Below, piece by piece: positions 7,350 through 13,013 of a stretch of 14,604 nucleotides of DNA (position 1 is the stretch's first letter; every line of letters starts with the position of its first letter). The position numbers and the translations under genes were made by a program. The stretch spans positions 1 through 14,604 of the forward strand of contig CACZOW010000317.1 of the NCBI GenBank assembly GCA_902782885.1, given 5' to 3'. This DNA is from an uncultured Ruminococcus sp. Its GTDB lineage: Bacteria > Bacillota > Clostridia > UBA1212 > UBA1255. The notes beneath the pieces are model-generated. The model did no database searches, was not told the origin of the DNA, and saw only the letters and a list, made by a program, of their open reading frames with translations.

Positions 7350-7895
7350 TGATCAAGGCAGAGGTGTAGCCGCAATTCCTTTTTTTGCCATTTGCGGCTG
7401 CAGGATCGGGGCGAAGCTGTAGCCGCAATTCCTCTTTTTGCCATTTGCGGCTACAGAATGAAGGCGAAGCTGTAGCCGCAATTCCTTATTTTGCCATTTG
7501 CGGCTACAGGAATGAGGCGATGGTGTAGCCGCAATTCCTTTTTTTGCCATTTGCGGCTACAGGAATGAGGCGAAGGTGTAGCCGCAATTCCACTTTTTGC
7601 CATTTGCGGCTACAGGATCGGAAGGAAGCTGTAGCCGCAATTCCCTTTTTTGCCATTTGCGGCTACAGGAATGAGGCGAAGGTGTAGCCGCAATTCCTTT
7701 TTTTGCCATTTGCGGCTACAGTTTCGGGACAAAGGTGTAGCCGCAATTCCTCTTTTTGCCATTTGCGGCTACAGGAATGAGGCGAAGATGTAGCCGCAAT
7801 TCCTTTTTTTGCCATTTGCGGCTGCAGGATCGGGGCGAAGGTGTAGCCGCAACTTCCTTTTTTTGCCATTTGCGGCTGCAGGAACCCGCAAAGGT
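7350..7895. repeat. Ten-unit hairpin array with 53-bp period
   Basis: Ten units start at 7365, 7418, 7471, 7524, 7577, 7630, 7683, 7736, 7789 and 7842; all nine intervals are 53 bp. Each unit is an inverted repeat: TGTAGCCGCAA, a 16-base loop close to TTCCTTTTTTTGCCAT, then TTGCGGCTACA. A 15-base spacer, usually GGAATGAGGCGAAGG or GGATCGGGGCGAAGG, separates the units. All ten left arms are identical. The right arm is perfect in units 2-8 and reads TTGCGGCTGCA in units 1, 9 and 10. Unit 10 has one extra base. Spacer-like sequence also flanks both ends (7350-7364 and 7881-7895). The array lies between two divergent promoters and outside both predicted transcripts. There are no cas genes, and the spacers are near-identical, so it is not CRISPR. 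Confidence 0.97.
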
Positions 7896-7904
7896 TTGCG
7901 CAAA
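7887..7904. promoter_or_regulatory. Two overlapping palindromes
   Basis: CGCAAA-GG-TTTGCG (7887-7900) overlaps the perfect palindrome TTTGCGCAAA (7895-7904), directly at the end of the 53-bp array. They may be operator sites for argG or a boundary of the array. No regulator can be named. Confidence 0.4.
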
Positions 7905-7906
7905 TC

Positions 7907-7930
7907 TGCATATATTCACATTTTATTCAC
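7907..7930. promoter_or_regulatory. Possible ArgR (ARG box) region upstream of argG
   Basis: Two ATTCAC blocks (7914-7919 and 7925-7930) lie 11 bp apart. The minus strand of the second reads TGAATAAAA, matching a half of the ArgR/AhrC box (TGAATAAAAATTCA). The plus strand also has TGCATATATTCA (7907-7918), two bases short of a full box. No complete 14-bp match is present, so this is a guess supported mainly by the arginine genes downstream. Confidence 0.3.
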
Positions 7931-7939
7931 CGGCGTGTG

Positions 7940-7978
7940 AAAATTTATAAAAATTTTTCAGAAATTTTGAAAATTTTT
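7940..7978 (+). promoter_or_regulatory. Helically phased A-tracts / UP element before the argG promoter
   Basis: Four AnTn tracts lie at 7940-7946, 7949-7958, 7962-7968 and 7970-7978, with A/T junctions about 10, 11 and 9 bp apart. Tracts in phase with the helix bend DNA. AT-rich DNA just upstream of a -35 box also binds the RNA polymerase alpha subunit. Both effects would strengthen the promoter at 7991. Confidence 0.65.
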
Positions 7979-7990
7979 CCATTTTGGGTA

Positions 7991-8019
7991 TTGACAGCAC
8001 CGCAAAACAGGTGTATTAT
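7991..8019 (+). promoter_or_regulatory. Sigma-70-type promoter of argG
   Basis: TTGACA (7991-7996, perfect), a 17-bp spacer, and TATTAT (8014-8019, one mismatch). Transcription should start near 8026, giving a leader of about 89 bases before the argG ATG. Confidence 0.85.
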
Positions 8020-8040
8020 CCGCACATGCTTTCCGAACGG

Positions 8041-8079
8041 CCCCGGAAAAGGCAGGCGTGCGGCGCACGTTGACCGGGG
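8041..8079 (+). promoter_or_regulatory. Two-tier hairpin in the argG leader
   Basis: In the leader RNA, CCCCGG (8041-8046) can pair with CCGGGG (8074-8079), enclosing an inner hairpin CGTGC-GGC-GCACG (8057-8069). There is no U-run after it, so it is not an obvious terminator. It ends 23 bases before the AAGGAG and could affect RNA stability or translation. Confidence 0.5.
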
Positions 8080-8114
8080 GCAGAACCGCGGAGAGCGACC
8101 GGAAGGAGAACGAC

Positions 8115-9347
8115 ATGGATAAGTCAAAGATCAAAAAAGTAGTACTGGCGTACTCGGGCGGACTCGACACCTCGATCATCATCCCCTGGCTGAAGGAAAA
8201 CTACAACAACTGCGAAGTTATTGCGGTCTCCGGCAACGTGGGACAGGCCGGCGAACTGGACGGGCTGGAAGAGAAGGCGCTGAAGACCGGCGCTTCCAAG
8301 ATCTACATCGAGGACCTCACCGATGAATTTGTGAATGACTTCATTATCCCCACCGTGCAGGCAGGCGCCAAGTACGAGGGATATCTGCTGGGAACCTCCT
8401 TCGCCCGACCGGTCATTGCCAAAAGAATCGTTGAGATAGCGCTGGCGGAAGGCGCGGACGCGATCGTCCACGGCTGCACCGGCAAAGGCAACGATCAGGT
8501 CCGCTTCGAGCTGGCGATCAAAGCGTTTGCCCCCGATATGCCCGTTATCGCCCCCTGGCGCGAATGGTCGATCAAATCCCGTGAAGAAGAGATCGATTAC
8601 GCCGAAGCCCACAACGTGCCCCTAAAGATCAGCCGGGAGACCAACTACTCCAAAGACAAAAATCTCTGGCACCTCTCCCACGAAGGTCTCGATCTGGAGG
8701 ACGCGGGCAACGAGCCGCTCTACGAAAAACCCGGCTTCCTGGAAATGAGCGTTTCCCCGCTGGAAGCGCCGGACAAACCGGAATATATCACGCTCGACTT
8801 TGAAAAAGGCGTGCCCACCGCGCTGAACGGCGAAAAATTGTCCGCCAAAGACATCATCCTGAAGCTCAACGAGCTGGGCGGCAAGAACGGAATCGGCCTG
8901 TTCGACGTCATTGAAAACCGGCTGGTCGGCATGAAATGCCGCGGCGTGTACGAGACCCCCGGCGGCACGATCCTCTATTTCGCGCACAACTATCTCGAGA
9001 CGCTCACGCTGGACAAGATGACGATGCACAAGAAGCAGGAACTGGCCGTGACGTTTGCGGAACTGGTCTACAACGGTCAGTGGTTCACCCCGCTCCGGGA
9101 AGCGCTCTCCGCGTTCGTCACCTCCACGCAGAAGAACGTCACCGGCACCGTCAAGCTGAAGCTGTACAAGGGCAATATAATCAAAGCCGGCGTATGGGCG
9201 GACGGCGCACTGTACTCTGAGGAACTGGCTACGTTCGGCGCGGACAACGTCTACAATCAGGCAGATGCCGCAGGCTTCATCAACCTGTTCGGATTGCCGC
9301 TCAAAGTGCAGGCAACGGTCTCTCAGAAACTGGCCAAAGGCAAATAA
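8115..9347 (+). CDS. argG: Argininosuccinate synthase ArgG
   Basis: A 410-residue cytoplasmic enzyme that joins citrulline and aspartate, using ATP, to make argininosuccinate, the penultimate step to arginine. The nucleotide-binding pyrophosphatase loop AYSGGLDTS is at residues 12-20. Other family hallmarks are EGYLLGTSFARP (88-99) and GCTGKGNDQVRFE (120-132), which contribute to citrulline, aspartate and ATP binding. Length is normal. The start is ATG at 8115 with AAGGAG six bases upstream; an in-frame extension to 8058 lies inside the leader hairpin and is rejected. It is first in a run with an amino-acid ABC transporter and ornithine carbamoyltransferase. argH, often next to argG, is absent here. 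The upstream promoter is strong, and arginine-responsive control is plausible but not shown. Confidence 0.98.
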   Translation: MDKSKIKKVVLAYSGGLDTSIIIPWLKENYNNCEVIAVSGNVGQAGELDGLEEKALKTGASKIYIEDLTDEFVNDFIIPTVQAGAKYEGYLLGTSFARPVIAKRIVEIALAEGADAIVHGCTGKGNDQVRFELAIKAFAPDMPVIAPWREWSIKSREEEIDYAEAHNVPLKISRETNYSKDKNLWHLSHEGLDLEDAGNEPLYEKPGFLEMSVSPLEAPDKPEYITLDFEKGVPTALNGEKLSAKDIILKLNELGGKNGIGLFDVIENRLVGMKCRGVYETPGGTILYFAHNYLETLTLDKMTMHKKQELAVTFAELVYNGQWFTPLREALSAFVTSTQKNVTGTVKLKLYKGNIIKAGVWADGALYSEELATFGADNVYNQADAAGFINLFGLPLKVQATVSQKLAKGK

Positions 9348-9402
9348 GAATCTACCGCATCTCGCGTTTTTATCACAAATATTTAGAAAGAAGGCAATTT
9401 CC

Positions 9403-10215
9403 ATGAAAAAGAATTCGGTTTTAGTTAAAATCCTCGTGACCGCGCTGGCGATCCTGATGGTTGCCGCATGCCTCACCGGCTGCAGCAAGAAGAAAGGCAA
9501 GACTCTGGACGAAGTCAAAAAAGCCGGCAAACTCGTTATTGCCACCAGCCCCGACTTCCCGCCCTTCGAGGAACTTGACGGCAGCAAGAATGTTGTCGGT
9601 ATCGAGATCGACATTCTGCAGAAGATCTGCGACGAGCTTGGCGTTGAGCTGAAGATCGAACAGATGGCGTTCGAATCGGTGCTGGCCGGCGTGCAGGCGT
9701 GCAAATATGACGTGGGCGTTTCCGGAATCACCGTCACAGAGACCCGCAAAAAGAACACGCTGTTTACCGATCCGTACTGCCTGGCCGCACAGGCGATCGT
9801 GGTGACCGAGGGCAGCGCCATCACGTCCAAGGCGGACCTGACGGGCAAAAAAGTTTCCGTCCAGACCGCGACCACCGCGGAAGAGTCCTGCATTGCCGCC
9901 GGGTACGACGTGAGTTCCTTCGAGGCCAACAGCGACGCCGAGGCCGCCCTGCTCACCGGCAAAGTGGACGCGTGGGTCATTGACGACCTCACCGCCGCCG
10001 AAATGGTCGCCGTGAACAACGCGGGCAGCGGCGCCAAACTGGTAGTGCTTGACGAGCCCATGACCACCGAGCCGTACGCGTTCGCGTTCGCCTTCGGCAG
10101 CGAAGATCTGGTAGCCGAGATCAACAAGATCCTCAAGTCCATGCTCGACGACGGTACGATCAAGGCGATCTTCGAAAAGTACAACGCGCCGTTCACTTCC
10201 CCGTCCTCCAATTAA
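9403..10215 (+). CDS. Polar amino-acid ABC transporter substrate-binding lipoprotein
   Basis: A 270-residue solute-binding protein of the SBP_bac_3 family, tethered outside the membrane to capture an amino acid for the permease and ATPase encoded next. The signal peptide has a basic start, a hydrophobic core and lipobox CLTGC with lipidated C27. Family features include FPPFEELDGSKNVVGIEIDI (52-71), the ITVTETRKK segment whose R115 should bind the ligand carboxylate, TDPY (122-125), and an acidic pair, D194-D195. ATG at 9403 has AGAAGG with an 8-base spacer. It follows argG by 55 bases with no terminator or good promoter seen. The arginine-gene context suggests arginine, ornithine or citrulline as ligand; this is inference, as glutamine or cystine binders look alike. 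Confidence 0.93.
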   Translation: MKKNSVLVKILVTALAILMVAACLTGCSKKKGKTLDEVKKAGKLVIATSPDFPPFEELDGSKNVVGIEIDILQKICDELGVELKIEQMAFESVLAGVQACKYDVGVSGITVTETRKKNTLFTDPYCLAAQAIVVTEGSAITSKADLTGKKVSVQTATTAEESCIAAGYDVSSFEANSDAEAALLTGKVDAWVIDDLTAAEMVAVNNAGSGAKLVVLDEPMTTEPYAFAFAFGSEDLVAEINKILKSMLDDGTIKAIFEKYNAPFTSPSSN

Positions 10216-10248
10216 GTTTCTCCGTAATGTCACTATAATAAAGCGCTG

Positions 10249-10289
10249 AAAGGCCGGCGTGCCGCTCAAAACGACGGTGCGCCGCCTTT
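10249..10289 (+). terminator. Stem-loop between binding-protein and permease genes
   Basis: The 5' arm 10249-10264 pairs with 10275-10289 over about 15 base pairs. There is one bulged C at 10254, two G-U pairs, and a 10-base loop. The outer pairs are AAAGG with CCTTT. Only a weak U-rich stretch follows (TTTCGTTC), so it may be a leaky terminator or an mRNA-stabilising hairpin. Either would raise binding-protein output above that of the permease and ATPase, a common need in ABC transporters. Confidence 0.55.
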
Positions 10290-10300
10290 CGTTCAAATCT

Positions 10301-10365
10301 TTAACACCGGGGTCTGTCCCCCTGCTTAACACCGGGGTCTGTCCCCCGGCTTAAAACCGGAAAGG
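10301..10365 (+). repeat. 25-bp tandem repeat built on GGGGTCTGTCCCC
   Basis: Two copies identical over 22 bp (10301-10322 and 10326-10347) contain the inverted repeat GGGGTCTGTCCCC and begin TTAACACC. A third, decayed unit begins in register at 10351 (TTAAAACCGG) and runs into the purine-rich sequence GGAAAGG before the permease start. A related copy in reverse orientation lies at 12903-12926. Confidence 0.88.
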
Positions 10366-11061
10366 ATGAGCGGCTTGAATGCCTGGTTGCAGAAACTGCA
10401 CGAAACATTTATAGAATCGGGCTATCTGGACTTCATGTTCGAGGGCCTCAAAAATACGGTGCTGATCACGCTGGGAGCGCTGGCGATCGGTATCGTCATC
10501 GGCTCGCTTATCGCGATCATCAAGTACTTCGCCGAAGATACGCCGGCGCTGAAGCCGGCGGCAGTGGTCTGCGACGTTTACGTAACGGTCATCCGGGGCA
10601 TTCCGGTGGTAGTGCTGCTGCTTATATTCTTCTTCGTGATCATGACCGCGGCGGACGGGATACCGGTGGCGATCATCACCTTCGGCATAAACTCAGGCGC
10701 GTATATGGCGGAGCTGATCCGCAGCGGGCTGGGCGCGGTTGACAAAGGCCAGCTGGAGGCCGCCCGCAGTCTGGGCATGTCGAAGACGCAGGCAATGCGG
10801 AAAGTGATCTTCCCGCAGGCAATACGGTACATATTGCCCGCCATCGGCAACGAAATGATCGCCCTGCTGAAAGAGACCTCCGTGGCCGGGTATGTGGCGG
10901 TCGTTGACCTCACCCGCGCCGGAAATCTGGTCCGCAACAACACCCACGACGCCTTCAACCCGCTGATGGTCGTTGCCCTCACCTACCTGCTGATCGTGGT
11001 GCTGCTCAGCCGGCTGCTCAAAATTCTGGAAAGGAGGCTGAAGCGTAATGATAAGCGTTAA
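10366..11061 (+). CDS. Amino-acid ABC transporter permease
   Basis: A 231-residue integral membrane subunit of the HisM/GlnP family of polar amino-acid permeases. Hydrophobic helices lie at about 30-52, 66-92, 98-115, a region near 150-180, and 198-217. The cytoplasmic coupling helix EAARSLGMSKTQAMRKVIFPQA (131-152) is the canonical EAA motif that docks on the ATPase. The start is uncertain. ATG at 10366 directly abuts the GGAAAGG ribosome-binding sequence, too close for normal initiation. TTG at 10375, three codons in, would have a 9-base spacer and loses only MSG. The gene overlaps the ATPase gene by 14 bases and is clearly co-translated with it. Confidence 0.94.
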   Translation: MSGLNAWLQKLHETFIESGYLDFMFEGLKNTVLITLGALAIGIVIGSLIAIIKYFAEDTPALKPAAVVCDVYVTVIRGIPVVVLLLIFFFVIMTAADGIPVAIITFGINSGAYMAELIRSGLGAVDKGQLEAARSLGMSKTQAMRKVIFPQAIRYILPAIGNEMIALLKETSVAGYVAVVDLTRAGNLVRNNTHDAFNPLMVVALTYLLIVVLLSRLLKILERRLKRNDKR

Positions 11062-11770
11062 AGGCCTCGTCAAAAAATTCGGCGATCTGGAAGTCCTCAG
11101 GGGAATAGACGCGGAGATCAACAAAGGCGACGTGATCTGCGTGATCGGCCCCTCCGGCTCGGGCAAGTCCACGTTTCTGCGCTGCCTCAATCTGCTGGAG
11201 AAACCGGACGGCGGACACATAATCTTTGAGGGCGACGACCTCACATCCAAAAAGATCGATCTGAACGCGCACCGCCAGAAGATCGGCATGGTGTTCCAGC
11301 AGTTCAACCTGTTTCCGCATATGACGGTGCTTGACAACCTCACCTGCGCGCCTATAATGCTGAAGAAGATCCCGAAGGCAGAGGCGGAGGCGAAGGCGAT
11401 CGACCTCCTCTCCCGCGTAGGACTCGCGGACCGGGCGGGATCGTATCCGGGCAAACTGTCCGGCGGTCAGAAGCAGCGCGTCGCCATCTGCCGCGCGCTC
11501 TGCATGGAGCCCGACGTGATGCTGTTCGACGAACCCACCAGCGCGCTGGATCCCGAAATGGTAGGCGAAGTTCTGGAAGTAATGAAAGCGCTCGCAAAAG
11601 CGGGCATGACGATGGTAGTGGTCACCCACGAAATGGGCTTCGCCCGGGAGGTCTCCAACCGGGTGCTGTTCCTGGACGAAGGCGTGATCATGGAGGAAGG
11701 TACGCCTGAAGATATCTTCGACGCGCCGAAATGCGAGCGGCTCAGGTCGTTCCTGTCAAAGGTACTGTAG
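11048..11770 (+). CDS. Amino-acid ABC transporter ATP-binding protein
   Basis: A 240-residue ATPase of the GlnQ/HisP/ArtP type that powers uptake with the permease encoded just upstream. All signature motifs are intact: Walker A GPSGSGKST (34-42), Q-loop QQFNLFPHMTVLDN (84-97), ABC signature LSGGQKQR (137-144), Walker B VMLFDE (157-162), D-loop SALD (165-168) and switch histidine H194 in VVTHEMGF. ATG at 11048 has AAGGAGG with a 10-base spacer, and the gene begins inside the permease gene. It ends 32 bases before the carbamoyltransferase gene with no promoter in between. The substrate is set by the binding protein, so arginine-pathway amino acids are only inferred. Confidence 0.96.
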   Translation: MISVKGLVKKFGDLEVLRGIDAEINKGDVICVIGPSGSGKSTFLRCLNLLEKPDGGHIIFEGDDLTSKKIDLNAHRQKIGMVFQQFNLFPHMTVLDNLTCAPIMLKKIPKAEAEAKAIDLLSRVGLADRAGSYPGKLSGGQKQRVAICRALCMEPDVMLFDEPTSALDPEMVGEVLEVMKALAKAGMTMVVVTHEMGFAREVSNRVLFLDEGVIMEEGTPEDIFDAPKCERLRSFLSKVL

Positions 11771-11802
11771 ATTTTTCAATCTTTAGAAAAGGATGTGGCA
11801 AT

Positions 11803-12894
11803 ATGTCCCTTAACGTCAATGTCAACAATTTCCGCGAATTCGCCGACGCGGTGGCGACCGCTACCGGCATTTTCCTCCCAAGCAAGACCATGGCGGTGCT
11901 GGGCTCGTTCCGGGGCCGCAGCATGCTGACGCTTTTGGAGTACACGCCGGCCGAAGTGGACGCGCTGCTGGAATTCTCCGCGTATCTGAAAAAGATAAAG
12001 AAGGCGGGCGTTTCCCACCGCCTGTGCGAGGGCAAGAACGTGGCGTTCCTGTTCGAAAAAAACAGTACCCGTACGCGGTGCGCGTTTGAAGTTGCCGCCG
12101 CGGATCTGGGCATGCATCCGGTTTTTCTGGATCCGCGCAGCTCGCAGATGGGAAAGAAAGAAAGCGCCAAAGACACGGCGCGGGTGCTGGGCCGCATGTT
12201 TGAAGGCATCGAATACCGCGGCTTTTCGCAGCAGACCGTGGAACTGCTGGCGGAGTATTCCGGCGTGCCGGTGTGGAACGGATTGACGGACGACTTCCAC
12301 CCCACTCAGGTGCTGGCGGATCTGCTCACGATGCGGGAGCAATTTGAGGATCTGGCCGGGCGCAAGGTGGTCTACCTGGGCGACGCGCGCTACAACATGG
12401 GCAATTCTCTCATGATCGGCTGTGCGCTGGCGGGAATGAAATTCGTTGCCGCCGCGCCGGAGAAATACTGGCCGAACGCGGAATTGACCGCGCGCTGCAA
12501 GCAGATCGCTTCGGTGACGGGCGGTTCGATAGATTTTTCCGACGATCCCGAGGCCGCGGTCAAAGGTGCGGACATCCTGTATACCGACGTGTGGGTGTCA
12601 ATGGGCGAACCCGAATCCGTCTGGGAGGAACGCATTCACGACCTGCTTCCCTTCCGCGTGACGCAGAAACTGATGGATCTGGCCGGACCCGGCTGCAAGT
12701 TCATGCACTGCCTGCCGTCCTTCCACAACACCGAGACCGACATTGGAATGGATATTTATAAAAAATACGGGCTCGACTGCATGGAAGTCACCGAGGAGGT
12801 GTTCGAGGGCAATAACAGCATCGTTTTCGATCAGTCGGAGAACCGTCTGCACACTATTAAGGCGGTCATGGCGGCAACGATGGCCGCCGTCTGA
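11803..12894 (+). CDS. argF: Ornithine carbamoyltransferase with N-terminal extension
   Basis: A 363-residue enzyme that converts ornithine and carbamoyl phosphate to citrulline, the substrate of ArgG. The carbamoyl-phosphate loop STRTR is at 88-92. FHPTQ (165-169), the ornithine-binding DVWVSMGE (262-269) and HCLP (302-305) are all intact. Ordinary ornithine carbamoyltransferases are about 310-335 residues and start just before the GRSMLTLLEYTP region (residue 38 here). This protein has about 35 extra N-terminal residues. ATG at 11803 has AAAGGA with a 9-base spacer, while internal ATGs at codons 30 and 41 have no ribosome binding site, so the extension is probably real. The name argF assumes a biosynthetic role, favoured by linkage to argG. 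A catabolic arcB-like role in arginine deiminase metabolism is not excluded, though no arcA or arcC is present. Confidence 0.95.
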   Translation: MSLNVNVNNFREFADAVATATGIFLPSKTMAVLGSFRGRSMLTLLEYTPAEVDALLEFSAYLKKIKKAGVSHRLCEGKNVAFLFEKNSTRTRCAFEVAAADLGMHPVFLDPRSSQMGKKESAKDTARVLGRMFEGIEYRGFSQQTVELLAEYSGVPVWNGLTDDFHPTQVLADLLTMREQFEDLAGRKVVYLGDARYNMGNSLMIGCALAGMKFVAAAPEKYWPNAELTARCKQIASVTGGSIDFSDDPEAAVKGADILYTDVWVSMGEPESVWEERIHDLLPFRVTQKLMDLAGPGCKFMHCLPSFHNTETDIGMDIYKKYGLDCMEVTEEVFEGNNSIVFDQSENRLHTIKAVMAATMAAV

Positions 12895-12902
12895 GATCGG
12901 AT

Positions 12903-12926
12903 TTTTAAGCAAAGGGTCAGACCCGC
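12903..12926 (-). repeat. Solitary inverted copy of the GGGTCTGNCCC repeat family
   Basis: Read on the minus strand this element has GGGTCTGACCC followed by TTTGCTTAA. It closely matches the plus-strand units at 10301-10350 (GGGGTCTGTCCCC then CTGCTTAA). It lies nine bases after the carbamoyltransferase stop. The short GGGT-CAG-ACCC stem has no U-run and is a poor terminator. Confidence 0.7.
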
Positions 12927-12943
12927 TACCTGCAAATTGCACA

Positions 12944-12972
12944 TTGAAACAGCGCGCCTCAGATGATAAAAT
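12944..12972 (+). promoter_or_regulatory. Extended -10 promoter for the flavin oxidoreductase gene
   Basis: TTGAAA (12944-12949), a 17-bp spacer and TAAAAT (12967-12972), with TG at 12964-12965 forming an extended -10. It starts the next transcription unit about 40 bases before the ATG at 13014. Confidence 0.72.
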
Positions 12973-13013
12973 AACAGTATCAACCGGACTTACCGGGTTC
13001 CGAGGTCAACCGA

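Noticed and set aside
7350..7895. CRISPR array
   Set aside because: The 38-bp repeats alternate with 15-bp spacers that are nearly identical to one another, and no cas gene is nearby. CRISPR spacers are longer and unique.
7193..7919. Minus-strand open frames across the arrays, with repeated peptides such as MAKKGIAAT and CSRKWQKKELRLH
   Set aside because: The peptides are just the 53-bp repeat read in rotating frames (53 is not a multiple of 3). There is no ribosome binding site, and the conservation is of the DNA inverted repeat, not of any reading frame.
8622..10211. Long minus-strand open frame opposite argG and the binding-protein gene
   Set aside because: It spans the antisense of two clear genes and their intergenic gap, with low-complexity serine/alanine composition and no start signal.
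10211..10239. Promoter with TATAAT at 10234-10239 after the binding-protein gene
   Set aside because: The -10 is perfect but no acceptable -35 lies at 16-18 bp (ATTAAG at 17 bp) and there is no TGn extension. The downstream hairpin would also follow it at once.
12903..12926. Rho-independent terminator after ornithine carbamoyltransferase
   Set aside because: The stem GGGT/ACCC is only four pairs and no U-run follows. It fits better as a member of the dispersed palindromic repeat family.
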